A DNA stretch of 44,144 nt from Planctomyces sp. (GCA_005798445.1 SYJG01000158.1:1-44144), one strand, 5' to 3'. Counted from the first letter of the stretch, positions 17,760 to 25,260 are shown. Notes: generated from the letters alone by a model not told the origin. Numbers and translations: made by a program.

Positions 17760-19034
17760 ATGCCAACCAAATCACTCGCTCCCGCAACGCTCGCGGCCCA
17801 AGGACTCGGCCTGATCGAGCCAGTCACGAAAGCCGTCGTGCAACCGATCCACGTTTCGACGACCTTCGAGCGTGACGCCGACAACGAGTATTCCACCGGA
17901 CGTTGTTACTCGCGAGCCGACAACCCGTCGTTCGACCAAGTCGAGGCGACGTTGGCTGCGTTAGAGCAGGGGACTGACGCTCTGGTTTTCGCCTCCGGGA
18001 TGGCCGCCGCGACCGCCTGCTTCCAAGCACTCGATCCCGGCGACCACGTCATCGCCCCGATCGTCATGTACTGGGCGCTCCGCAACTGGTTGACCACCTT
18101 CGCGAGTCGTTGGGGGTTGGAAATCTCGCTGGTCGATACGACCAATCTCGGCGAACTCCGCGCGGCGATCCGACCCAACAAAACGAAACTCGTCTGGCTG
18201 GAGACGCCGTCCAACCCGCTCTGGCATGTCACCGACATCGCCGCCGCTGCCGACATCGCTCATCAAGCCGGAGCCTTGCTGGCTGTCGATTCGACCGTGG
18301 CCGCGACGGTCTTTACTCAGCCACTGACGCTGGGAGCCGACCTCGTCATGCACGCCGCGACGAAATATCTCAACGGCCACTCCGACCTCGTCGCCGGAGC
18401 ACTCATCGCCGGCCCAACGCTGTGCGAGTCCGGACGGCTGATGAACTCCGTAGCTTGGACGCCCTCGTCCGAGCGATTCGAAAATCGGTCAGACGTGGAT
18501 GTCCGGCCTACGGACCTCTTCGCCCGTCTCGCCGCCGAACCCGATGGTTACTGGAAACGCATCCGCACAATCCGTTCGCAGGTAGGCGGAGTGCTCGGCT
18601 CCTTCGAGGCGTGGCTGCTGATGCGCGGTCTGCGAACACTTCACCCACGAGTCCGCTGGGCATCCGCGTCCGCTCAAAGTCTCGCCGAACGACTCGCCGA
18701 ACATCCTGCCGTTGCCGAGGTCCTCTATCCCGGCTTGCCAAGTTTCGCTGGCCACGAAGTCGCTCGCCACCAGATGGTCGGTGGTTTTGGAGCGATGCTT
18801 TCGATCCGCGTCAAAGGCGGAGTACTCGCCGCCATCGCCACAGCCGCCAAAGTTCAACTTTGGAAACGAGCCACGTCGCTCGGTGGCGTCGAAAGCTTGC
18901 TCGAGCACCGAGCCAGTATCGAAGGCCCCGGCTCGCCATGCCCACCCGACTTGCTTCGCTTGTCGGTCGGGATCGAAGACTCGGATGATCTCTTCGCCGA
19001 CCTCGATCAGGCATTGCGAACGGCGGCGACGTAG
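17760..19034 (+). CDS. PLP-dependent trans-sulfuration enzyme (cystathionine gamma-synthase/lyase type) with a REP insertion
   Basis: 424 aa from the ATG at 17760 with AGGA 5 nt upstream. It has the Cys/Met-metabolism PLP fold: QPIHVSTTFERDAD, YSRADNPSFDQVEATLAALE, FASGMAA (phosphate binding), WLETPSNP, VDSTVA in place of the usual VDNT, and the Schiff-base Lys202 in MHAATKYLNGHSD. The enzyme should act on cysteine, homoserine esters or cystathionine; the exact reaction cannot be told. Residues 230-251 (VAWTPSSERF ... DVRPTD) come from a REP element at 18450-18511, inserted where relatives have a short link before RSQVGGVLGSFEAWLLMRGL. Whether the enzyme tolerates this loop is inferred from the intact frame. 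Confidence 0.9.
   Translation: MPTKSLAPATLAAQGLGLIEPVTKAVVQPIHVSTTFERDADNEYSTGRCYSRADNPSFDQVEATLAALEQGTDALVFASGMAAATACFQALDPGDHVIAPIVMYWALRNWLTTFASRWGLEISLVDTTNLGELRAAIRPNKTKLVWLETPSNPLWHVTDIAAAADIAHQAGALLAVDSTVAATVFTQPLTLGADLVMHAATKYLNGHSDLVAGALIAGPTLCESGRLMNSVAWTPSSERFENRSDVDVRPTDLFARLAAEPDGYWKRIRTIRSQVGGVLGSFEAWLLMRGLRTLHPRVRWASASAQSLAERLAEHPAVAEVLYPGLPSFAGHEVARHQMVGGFGAMLSIRVKGGVLAAIATAAKVQLWKRATSLGGVESLLEHRASIEGPGSPCPPDLLRLSVGIEDSDDLFADLDQALRTAAT
18450..18511. repeat. In-frame GTAG-headed REP pair inside the trans-sulfuration gene
   Basis: Starts GTAGCTTGGACGCCCTCGTC and ends GGCCTAC, so both heads (GTAG and CTAC) face outward. The first arm matches 21 of 22 nt of the palindrome at 20751-20799. 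The second arm is a different, weaker hairpin (GGATGTCCGGCCTAC). Confidence 0.85.
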
Positions 19035-19275
19035 CGAGTAGTCGCGCTTCGGCGCAGGTCTCCTAACTTCGCCGCTGAATGCCGACCGCAGGTCTCCAGC
19101 CGAGTCCCAAACCATTGATTCCCGCCACACCAGCAACGTCCGATAATGTCTGTTATGTTGGAAGTCGCCTATGGAAAACGCCGGTAAATCGCATGATTCC
19201 ACAGGCCAGCCGAGAGCCGTTGGCCGAATGCCGACCGCCGTTATTTCACCCTCCGCCCCACTCCAGCAACCGAGT

Positions 19276-19725
19276 TCAAAACTGTTTCCGGCTGTCGATC
19301 AGCAGCGTCACCGGGCCGTCGTTGACCAGCTCGACATCCATGTGAGTTTGAAACCGCCCGGTCTGAACTTCGATCCCTTGGCCGCGGACTTCGGCGCAGA
19401 AGGCTCGGTACAATTCGTCGGCCAACTCCGGCCGAGCCGCCTGAATGAAACTCGGTCGCCGCCCCTTGCGGCAGTCTCCCAGCAGAGTGAATTGGCTGAC
19501 GACCAACATCGCGCCGCCGACCTCGGCCAGCCCCAGATTCATCTTGCCGTCAGCGTCCTCGAACACGCGCAGGCCGGCGACTTTTTGAGCCATGTAAACG
19601 ACCTCATCCTGGCCGTCACCATCTTCGACTCCGAGCAAGACCAGGAAGCCGCGAGCGATCTGGCCGACAACCTCGCCAGCCACCGTCACTGACGCACGGG
19701 AAACTCGCTGCACGACTGCTCGCAT
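19276..19725 (-). CDS. dtd: D-aminoacyl-tRNA deacylase
   Basis: 149 aa from the ATG at 19725, the normal size. It begins [15 protein letters not shown] and carries the signature motifs: [17 protein letters not shown] (about 77-93) and [10 protein letters not shown], the Gly-cisPro loop near the C-terminus. The enzyme is a homodimer that removes D-amino acids from mischarged tRNA and so proofreads translation in the cytosol. It is the last gene of the minus-strand run 23340-19276 and is separated from the metallophosphoesterase gene by a long palindrome pair. The ribosome site is weak. Confidence 0.97.
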   Translation of the reverse strand: MRAVVQRVSRASVTVAGEVVGQIARGFLVLLGVEDGDGQDEVVYMAQKVAGLRVFEDADGKMNLGLAEVGGAMLVVSQFTLLGDCRKGRRPSFIQAARPELADELYRAFCAEVRGQGIEVQTGRFQTHMDVELVNDGPVTLLIDSRKQF

Positions 19726-19734
19726 GTTTGATCC

Positions 19735-19851
19735 TTTGGAGTGTGATGGCCAAATCCATCGCTTTTCAAAACGGCTTGAGACTTTGGCGGGCATCGCTTT
19801 GTCACAACGACGTTGTCTGAAAAGCGACGGCTCTGGCCGTCGCACTCCAAA
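19735..19851. repeat. Imperfect 33-bp inverted repeat between dtd and the metallophosphoesterase gene
   Basis: Arms at 19735-19767 and 19819-19851 both begin, read inward, TTTGGAGTG(T/C)GA(T/C)GGCCA and end GCTTTTC. About 28 of 33 positions pair, and the inner part of each arm (CGACGGC...GCCGTCG) folds on itself. The right arm ends 1 nt before the stop codon of the upstream gene. It may separate dtd expression from that of its neighbour. Confidence 0.8.
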
Positions 19852-19852
19852 T

Positions 19853-20740
19853 TTACCAACGCCCACGTCTACGTTCTTTGGACGGCAAGACCTCCAGACA
19901 CGTCGTCCACCAGCCGGTGAGGATCGTCTCGATGAACTCGTCCGGCAAGCGTTCGTCGCGCATCTCGTCAGCGAGTCGTTCGTGATCGTAGGCGAGCGGC
20001 ACGAATTCCACTTCCCAGGGGAGGGGAGACCGCCATTCCCCAACATCGCTGTCCGTTCGGAGCAGCGTGTACCAGACGTTCGTCGTCCCATCGTTCTCCG
20101 GCCGGCCGAGCACGCCGACGTTGATGAAGCCGCGAGTCTTTGAGCCAACTGTATCGCGACCGTCAGGGAGCGGCTCGATGAATGATGAACTCGGCCACTC
20201 CCTAACGGTCGCGGTACGGTTCTCGTTCCACGTTCGTTGCCAATGCAGCCCCGTGTGAGTTCCCAAGATCACATCGCAATCGAAGTCGTCGCAGAGCTTG
20301 GCGAGGAACTGCGTGCTCGTCGTCGACTCCCACAAGAACTCATTCGTGCGCCGCGGACTGCCGTGACTGAGCAGCAGTCGGACGCCGTCGAACTCCAATC
20401 GCTGTTGAGCCGGAAGCGTTCGCATCCAAGCTCGGTGATCGTCGCTGGTGTGAGCCAGCGTGTAGTCGTAGCTGAGCTGTGCGAAGTGATTGTCTCGCGG
20501 ATCGGTGTAGCCGCACTGGCAGTCGTTCAATCCGTGTCCGATGCTATGGTCGTAGTTGCCTTGCACGACTGAGATACCGTGCTCGCGAATCAGTTCGCAC
20601 GTCCGATCGGGATGCGGCCCGAATGCACCGAGATCACCGAGGCACCACATCGCATCCACTCCCCTGCTCCGCGCATCGGCGATCGCCGCCGCAAGAGCGA
20701 GGTGGTTGTTGTAGATGCCGCCAATGAACGCGAGTTGCAT
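19853..20740 (-). CDS. Metallophosphoesterase-fold protein with a degenerate first metal motif
   Basis: 295 aa from the ATG at 20740, preceded by AGGA 5 nt away; the frame extends far upstream but only as an antisense reading. The fold is recognisable from [13 protein letters not shown] (GDxxxxG), VVQGNYDH (GN(H)D), LLLSHGSP and ILGTHTGLH (GHTH-like). However, the first motif, normally D-x-H in ISDIHGN, reads FIGGIYNNH, so the metal-binding Asp and His are replaced by Gly and Tyr. Catalysis may be altered or lost. Residues derived from the repeat at 20151-20217 ([10 protein letters not shown] ... PDGRDTV) sit in a loop after the GHTH-like motif. It follows the radical SAM gene in the same direction. 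Confidence 0.85.
   Translation of the reverse strand: MQLAFIGGIYNNHLALAAAIADARSRGVDAMWCLGDLGAFGPHPDRTCELIREHGISVVQGNYDHSIGHGLNDCQCGYTDPRDNHFAQLSYDYTLAHTSDDHRAWMRTLPAQQRLEFDGVRLLLSHGSPRRTNEFLWESTTSTQFLAKLCDDFDCDVILGTHTGLHWQRTWNENRTATVREWPSSSFIEPLPDGRDTVGSKTRGFINVGVLGRPENDGTTNVWYTLLRTDSDVGEWRSPLPWEVEFVPLAYDHERLADEMRDERLPDEFIETILTGWWTTCLEVLPSKERRRGRW
20151..20217. repeat. In-frame inverted repeat inside the metallophosphoesterase gene
   Basis: Arms GTATCGCGACCGTCAGGGAG.. (20151-20173) and its counterpart at 20195-20217 pair at 20 of 23 positions. The host translates it as [10 protein letters not shown] ... LPDGRDTV. Its arm sequence (CGCGACCGTTAGGGAG) differs from every other family in the window. 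Confidence 0.8.
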
Positions 20741-20750
20741 GTTTTCCTCA

Positions 20751-20800
20751 TAGTTTGGACGCCCTCGTCCGAGCCGTTCGGACGAGGGCGTCCAAACTAC
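20751..20800. repeat. Perfect 22-bp palindrome arms supplying the radical SAM stop codon
   Basis: Arms at 20751-20772 and 20778-20799 are exact reverse complements with a 5-nt loop (GCCGT), giving a very strong hairpin. On the minus strand it begins GTAG, and the TAG of that head is the stop codon of the radical SAM gene. The element belongs to the same family as 18450-18511. It lies in the 56-nt gap to the next gene of the run. Confidence 0.9.
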
Positions 20801-21696
20801 TTTCGTGATGGGTTCGTGCAGATTGCTCCGTATTGGTAGCAGGTCGCGCACACGCCGTGAGTCACCGCGAAGCCGCAGCTCGCTTCGTGGAACGTGTCGC
20901 CCAAAATCGCGTCCGGCGAGTCGATCAAAATTGGACAGACGGCGATGCCCCGATCCGTGACGACGCGACTGTGTTGGCAGACGAGTTGTGTCGTGTCGTA
21001 GCCAACGAGCATCTCCGCAGTCACACGATCCGCTGCCGAGTATCCGCAAGTTCGAGTCGCTTCGGCTCCCAGCAACAATCGTGGCAGCACTTTCAATCGC
21101 GCGCGGTCGTAACCGTGTTGACGCAGCACGTCGCGGAAGCGGCCGAGGATTTCGGTGTCCTGTGTTTCGTCCCAAACGCGAGTCATCGTGATGATCGGCA
21201 AGAAGCCGAACTGCACGAGCAGCTCGACTCCCTGCATGGCTCGTTCGAAGGTGCGTGGGCCGCGGATCGGATCGTTCAACTCCGGCGTCGGGCCGTCGAT
21301 CGAAACTCGGAACTCCAGCGAGTAGGGACTCCCCTGCTCCGCCGTTCGCAGACGTTCCAGCCATTCCGACTTCAAGACGGTGCCGTTCGTCAGCACCGTC
21401 GCCGGGCCGAAGTCGAGCGTCCGTTCGAGGATCGCCACCAAGTCGGGATTCAGGAACGGCTCGCCGCCGGTGAAGTAGAACTCCTTCACGCCCCACTCGA
21501 CCGATTCCAGCAACCGCCGCTCAACCTCCTCGAACGACAAGAGCCCGAACGAGCCATTGTGAGGGCTGCACGAGATGAAACAGTGCGTGCAGGTCAGATT
21601 GCAGCGCGTCCCCGCGACCTGAAACCACAACTCATCCAGCGAGCCAAGCTCAACGATCGGCAGGCCGGCATTGGAAGTGGCTGGGCTAATCGGCAT
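20797..21696 (-). CDS. Radical SAM protein with a SPASM-like C-terminus
   Basis: 299 aa. The radical SAM cluster motif CNLTCTHC places the three cysteines at 32, 36 and 39, followed by FYFTGGEPFLNPD (SAM-binding GGEP), VLTNGT and FRVSIDGPTPELND. The C-terminal part has a further Cys set (VCQHSRVV, AVCPILID, HEASCGF, GVCATCYQYGAIC), suggesting a SPASM-like auxiliary Fe-S cluster, as in peptide- or small-molecule-modifying enzymes. The substrate is unknown. Its start overlaps the 3' end of the ACP-like membrane gene by 11 nt and has no ribosome site of its own, which points to translational coupling. The stop codon lies in a REP head. Confidence 0.9.
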   Translation of the reverse strand: MPISPATSNAGLPIVELGSLDELWFQVAGTRCNLTCTHCFISCSPHNGSFGLLSFEEVERRLLESVEWGVKEFYFTGGEPFLNPDLVAILERTLDFGPATVLTNGTVLKSEWLERLRTAEQGSPYSLEFRVSIDGPTPELNDPIRGPRTFERAMQGVELLVQFGFLPIITMTRVWDETQDTEILGRFRDVLRQHGYDRARLKVLPRLLLGAEATRTCGYSAADRVTAEMLVGYDTTQLVCQHSRVVTDRGIAVCPILIDSPDAILGDTFHEASCGFAVTHGVCATCYQYGAICTNPSRK

Positions 21697-21940
21697 GGAG
21701 GTCGTCGATGAAACGATGCTCAGGATAGATCTCGGCAGATGGAATGTTGAGTTGTGTTGCGACGATATTCCGAACCTTCAAGGCCATTTGGCGGTCGGTG
21801 TTGGGACCGCAACGTTCCACAAATTCGTCATCGGTAAGCGGCGGAAACTTTTTCCGAAACTCAGCACGTTGGCGCGAGTCGAGATACCAACCAAGCGAGC
21901 AAATCAGCGCGACAGCCATGAAGATGAAGATGAAGGACAT
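21686..21940 (-). CDS. Small membrane-anchored protein resembling a truncated acyl carrier protein
   Basis: 84 aa. An N-terminal membrane helix (MSFIFIFMAVALICSLGWYL) precedes a cytosolic segment PPLTDDEFVERCG and then ALKVRNIVATQLNIPSAEIYPEHRFIDDLHAD. This last part reads like helix 1 and loop 1 of an acyl carrier protein (VRxIIAxQL ... FxxDLxxDS), but the protein stops exactly where the phosphopantetheine serine should follow. The stop is a clean TAG and there is no sign of an ACP continuation in other frames. It starts 23 nt after the flavoprotein gene and overlaps the radical SAM gene, so the three probably act together. The ACP resemblance is by eye only. Confidence 0.7.
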   Translation of the reverse strand: MSFIFIFMAVALICSLGWYLDSRQRAEFRKKFPPLTDDEFVERCGPNTDRQMALKVRNIVATQLNIPSAEIYPEHRFIDDLHAD

Positions 21941-21963
21941 AATTGACGCTCGCAGCAGACAGG

Positions 21964-23340
21964 TCAGCCAGACAATCGGCGACCAAGTGATTCTAGCACT
22001 TCACGCACTTGTTCGATGCCAACACGCAGCAGGAAATTGGAATTCCGGCCGTAGCTCTTCGATCCCAGGATAAAGAAGTTCGGCTCCGGGTTCTTGAGCA
22101 CGTCGGCTCCGTGAGTCGTCTGTGCCAGGCAGTCGGACGAGGTCTCACCCAACAACTTCGCTGCCAGTTTGATCGGCCCCTGAGTCGCGTAGCATTCGTG
22201 GACGTGCAGCTCTTCGTAGATCGAGCGATCGGGACGATAGCCGACGTTGGCGATGATCCGATCGACGCTCAGCCGTGAAGGTCGGTTGCTCCCCTGCTCC
22301 GCTGACCGTGACCAGTCGAGTTCGACATCGAAGCCGTTGACGTCACGGAAAGTCTGTGTGGATCTGAGGCTCTTGATCGCGACGTCAGCCAACCACACAA
22401 CAGGATGATGCGCTGCCTCCAGTAACGAGGCTCGCGAGACATGGCCAAGGATCGCCAACTCGTTGGCTTTCGTGGCGAGTTGATCACGCTCAACGAGAGG
22501 ATCATTCGGAACTCGCGCGATCGGCCCGGCAGTCTCTCCCTGTTCTGCCTGCGATCGAGCGATCCAGAAGACCTTCGTGCGCGAATGGCGTGTTGCCAAT
22601 GCCGCGAGATTCACGACCGCAGTTGCGGCTGAGAAACCCGAACCGATGACCAAAGTTGTACGGTTGCCAAATTCTGCTTTGGTCATCATCGGCAGCCGGT
22701 ACTGGCCCTCGGACAGCAATTGCCGTTCGCCGATGCACGGCATCCCAGCATCTCCGAGCCAATTGTGATGCGGATAGGTGCCCGAACAATCCAGCACCAC
22801 ATCCGCCAACTCAACGCGTTCGTCGATGTGACGATCTTCGACTTCGTGGTACGCCCGGATTCGGCGGCCAGAATCGGCCACCGGCTCGTCCTTCGGATCG
22901 GGGGCATGGATGACCGATCGGGATGTCGAAGTCTGCTCGATCAGCAATTGAATCGGTTCGGCCTCGCGCGCTGCCGAGCCGATCCCCTCGGTCTTCCGAA
23001 AATGCCGCCGACTGATGGATAACACTCGGCATTGCTCGTGAATCCGCCCCGCGAGTTCGGGCAATTGGCTGAGCGGAATCAAATAGCGTTCGACAAGCTC
23101 ACGACCGGTGAGCAGTTCGTCTGCACCGGGAAGCGAGTCGTTGCCGAGCGCCCCCCTGCCCCACTCGGACGAGTTCATGCCAAACGGACTGAAGAGCCGG
23201 ACGTGCCCCCAATCGAGAATGTTTTCGGCGACGCGGCCTTTCTCGAAGACATGCACGTCGTGGCCGAGTTGTCTCGCGAGCAACGCGGCTTCGAGTCCAA
23301 TGGGACCGCCTCCGATGATAGCAAAGCGAGACATAAGCAT
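21964..23340 (-). CDS. FAD/NAD(P)-binding oxidoreductase (flavin monooxygenase-like)
   Basis: 458 aa from the ATG at 23340 (or 23334); no clear ribosome site. The N-terminal dinucleotide motif FAIIGGGPIGLEAALLARQLG binds FAD (Rossmann GxGxxG). A second one, TLVIGSGFSAATAVVNLAAL (about 225-245), should bind NAD(P)H, and VVLDCSGTYPHHN and ANVGYRPD fit the flavoprotein fold. The C-terminus GSKSYGRNSNFLLRVGIEQVREV is conserved-looking. The substrate is unknown. It heads a tight minus-strand group with the ACP-like peptide and radical SAM protein, suggesting a shared oxidative pathway. A GGCGAGC-family palindrome pair lies just upstream, 9-90 nt from the start. Confidence 0.88.
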   Translation of the reverse strand: MLMSRFAIIGGGPIGLEAALLARQLGHDVHVFEKGRVAENILDWGHVRLFSPFGMNSSEWGRGALGNDSLPGADELLTGRELVERYLIPLSQLPELAGRIHEQCRVLSISRRHFRKTEGIGSAAREAEPIQLLIEQTSTSRSVIHAPDPKDEPVADSGRRIRAYHEVEDRHIDERVELADVVLDCSGTYPHHNWLGDAGMPCIGERQLLSEGQYRLPMMTKAEFGNRTTLVIGSGFSAATAVVNLAALATRHSRTKVFWIARSQAEQGETAGPIARVPNDPLVERDQLATKANELAILGHVSRASLLEAAHHPVVWLADVAIKSLRSTQTFRDVNGFDVELDWSRSAEQGSNRPSRLSVDRIIANVGYRPDRSIYEELHVHECYATQGPIKLAAKLLGETSSDCLAQTTHGADVLKNPEPNFFILGSKSYGRNSNFLLRVGIEQVREVLESLGRRLSG

Positions 23341-23348
23341 GACTGCAC

Positions 23349-23430
23349 GGCGAGCGGCAGGGCGTCAGCCCTCCGAGTGTTTTCGATCTGTCGCTCGACG
23401 ACTCGGTGGGCTGACGTCCAACCGCTCGCC
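23349..23430. repeat. Diverged GGCGAGC-family REP pair upstream of the flavoprotein gene
   Basis: GGCGAGCGGCAGGGCGTCAG at 23349 and its counterpart ending CCGCTCGCC at 23430 form the pair. Compared with the 4689 and 11294 copies, the G-run is broken (GGCAGGG). The element fills most of the gap between the flavoprotein start and the stop of the basic protein gene upstream of it on the minus strand. Confidence 0.8.
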
Positions 23431-23439
23431 AAGTCACAA

Positions 23440-23847
23440 TCAGTGCGAGTCGCGATACTCCTTGGCATACGCCTCGTCGTCGCGCAGCGAGCGTTTCATC
23501 GCGGCCAACGTCTGACGAATACGATCCACCGTGTCGAACACCGGCTTCGAGACTCGGCGGACGATTTGTTGCGGGCTGAGTTCTTCCAATTCCTTGAGCG
23601 TGTTGACTCGCAGGAACTCAAAAATCTGCCGAGCGTGATAGTCGTCCTTGAAGAGCATGTAGAGCTTCTCTTCCTGAGTCACCAGCGGCCGGCCGAGCGA
23701 AACCTCCGGCTCCTTCACGGTCTTGCGTGCGGCTGGTTTCTTGGGTGTGGAAGGCTTTGGGGAAGCGGCTTTGCGCTTCGTCTTCTTTTGGGAAGCCTTC
23801 TTAGCAATTGCTGGTTTCGATTTCTTGGCAAGTTTTTTCTTGGCCAT
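23440..23847 (-). CDS. Lys/Ala/Pro-rich basic protein with a helical C-terminal domain
   Basis: 135 aa from the ATG at 23847 with GGGA 7 nt upstream. The first 50 residues are histone H1-like (KKKLAKKSKPAIAKKASQKK, KRKAASPKPSTPKKPAARK), probably disordered and nucleic-acid binding. The second half is helical (EEKLYMLFKDDYHARQIFEFLRV, TLKELEELSPQQIVRRVSKP, VDRIRQTLAAMKRSL); the TLKELEELSPQQIV part is reminiscent of helix-hairpin-helix segments. A DNA- or RNA-associated role is inferred from charge only. It stands alone between two palindromes. Confidence 0.75.
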   Translation of the reverse strand: MAKKKLAKKSKPAIAKKASQKKTKRKAASPKPSTPKKPAARKTVKEPEVSLGRPLVTQEEKLYMLFKDDYHARQIFEFLRVNTLKELEELSPQQIVRRVSKPVFDTVDRIRQTLAAMKRSLRDDEAYAKEYRDSH

Positions 23848-23882
23848 GTGAGTTCCCTCGGCAATCAGAATACCACGACGCG

Positions 23883-23954
23883 CCTCCATGATTCTGTTCC
23901 CATGATTTTGTAAATCAAGGCTTTCACAAAATCATGGGAACAGAATCATGGAGG
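23883..23954. repeat. Perfect 29-bp inverted repeat
   Basis: Arms at 23883-23911 and 23926-23954 are exact reverse complements (CCTCCATGATTCTGTTCCCA..) around a 14-nt loop TAAATCAAGGCTTT. It is AT-richer than its surroundings and has no GTAG head, so it belongs to a different repeat class from the REP pairs. It lies between two minus-strand genes and could terminate the upstream one, though no T-run follows. Confidence 0.9.
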
Positions 23955-23972
23955 CCGACCACACACCGCAAC

Positions 23973-25097
23973 TCAGCGCGACTCGGCGATCAAATATCGT
24001 TTCACGAACTCCTCATTCAGCGTGACGCCAAGACCAGGGCGGTCGGGGACTCGGATGAGGCCGTCTTTGTCGGCTTGGACTCGTTCGAGCGTCAGGTCGT
24101 TACGCATCGGGACATCTTCGACGCAGTCCTCGAAGATGAAGGCGTCGCGGCAGGTGCTCAGCCAGTGCAGGCTGGCGGCGACGGTCAGCGGGCTGGTGTA
24201 GCAGTGATTGCAGAGTCGTGCTCCGATCTCTTCGACACGCTGGCGGATGTAGCTGGCGTCAGTGAAGCCGTTGCGAGAGAGATCGACTTGGTACACGTCG
24301 AGCGCGTGCTGGTCGATGAGCGGGCGGAACGACTCGCGGCCGCACTCCCCTTCCCCAGCGGCGATCGGCACCGGCGAGCGATCGCGCAGCCAGCGATAGC
24401 CTTCGACGTCCGCTTGTCGCAGCGGTTCTTCGAGCCACTCGATGTTGTAGTCGGCGAACTTGTGAGCGCGTCGCAGCGCAGTGCGAGCATCCCACACACA
24501 GCCCGCGTCAATCAGCAGCGTCGCGCTGTCGCCGAGTCCCTTGCGAGCGCCGCGCACGAGGTCGATATCGACCGCCTCGGACGTCCCCATCGGTTCCCAG
24601 CCGAACTTGACGGCGCGATAACCCGCTTCGATCCAACGGTGACCGATGTCGGCGGTTGCTTCGCCGTCGCGGCCGAAGAGGATCGAGGCATACGCCGGGA
24701 TCTCTTTGTGAAATGCTCCGCCGAGCAACCGATGAATCGGCTGGCCGAACGCCTTGCCCTTCAAATCCCACAGTGCCATGTCCACGGCGGCCATCGCCGA
24801 GACGGTGACGCTCGTGCGGCCGAAGTACATCGTCTTGCGATTCATCTTCTGCCACAGCCGCTCGGTTTCGAGCGGATTCTCGCCGATCAAGATGTGACGC
24901 AGTCCGCAGGCGATGTTGTGGCTGAACGGCGCGTCAACGATCGCCTTCACGACCTCCGGTGACGAATCCGCCTCGCCGATTCCTTCGAGTCCCTCGTCGG
25001 TACGCACGCGGACCAGCACGACATCTTGGCAACTGGCGGTTTTGGCGACGACTGACTCACAGCGCAGAACTTGGCAAACGATTTCAGTTATCTTCAT
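23973..25097 (-). CDS. Mandelate racemase/muconate lactonizing enzyme family protein
   Basis: 374 aa from the ATG at 25097, preceded by AGGAG with ideal spacing. It is a member of the enolase superfamily: N-terminal capping domain (TEIVCQVLRCES ... FGRTSVTVSAMAAVDMALWDLKGKAFGQPI) and a TIM barrel with metal ligands Asp in LLIDAG, Glu in IEWLEEP and Glu in AAGEGE. The likely acid/base residues are Lys in AVKFGW and His in LCNHCYTSPL. Such enzymes abstract the proton next to a carboxylate, often dehydrating or racemising sugar acids. The exact substrate cannot be read from sequence. It is monocistronic, divergent from the DUF1549 gene at 25340. Confidence 0.93.
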   Translation of the reverse strand: MKITEIVCQVLRCESVVAKTASCQDVVLVRVRTDEGLEGIGEADSSPEVVKAIVDAPFSHNIACGLRHILIGENPLETERLWQKMNRKTMYFGRTSVTVSAMAAVDMALWDLKGKAFGQPIHRLLGGAFHKEIPAYASILFGRDGEATADIGHRWIEAGYRAVKFGWEPMGTSEAVDIDLVRGARKGLGDSATLLIDAGCVWDARTALRRAHKFADYNIEWLEEPLRQADVEGYRWLRDRSPVPIAAGEGECGRESFRPLIDQHALDVYQVDLSRNGFTDASYIRQRVEEIGARLCNHCYTSPLTVAASLHWLSTCRDAFIFEDCVEDVPMRNDLTLERVQADKDGLIRVPDRPGLGVTLNEEFVKRYLIAESR

Positions 25098-25164
25098 CGA
25101 TGACTCCTCAGAAGGTGAAATTGGGGGCGTCAAGTTCCTCAAACCGAGGCCGATTCGCAAGCGT

Positions 25165-25260
25165 CTCTGCGTCTCCGCGAATTCCTCAGCGATCTCTGCG
25201 TTTCAAAAAGCAGTTTTTTGAAACGCAGAGATCGCAAAGGGCGACGCAGAGAGCGCAGAG
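25165..25260. repeat. Inverted repeat of 'CTCTGCGTTTC' units in the divergent promoter region
   Basis: GATCTCTGCGTTTCAAAAA at 25191-25209 is the reverse complement of the sequence at 25214-25233. Outer TCTCTGCGTCTCC and GACGCAGAGAGCGCAGAG units extend the pairing to about 25165-25260. It lies between the divergent enolase-family and DUF1549 genes. It opens a spurious ORF upstream of the latter (Arg/Gln/Ser-rich reading), which is not part of the gene. Confidence 0.7.

Noticed and set aside
20741..21496. Upstream extension of the metallophosphoesterase frame by 252 codons
   Set aside because: It runs through the palindrome and alongside the radical SAM gene in another frame; the ATG at 20740 has a good ribosome site.
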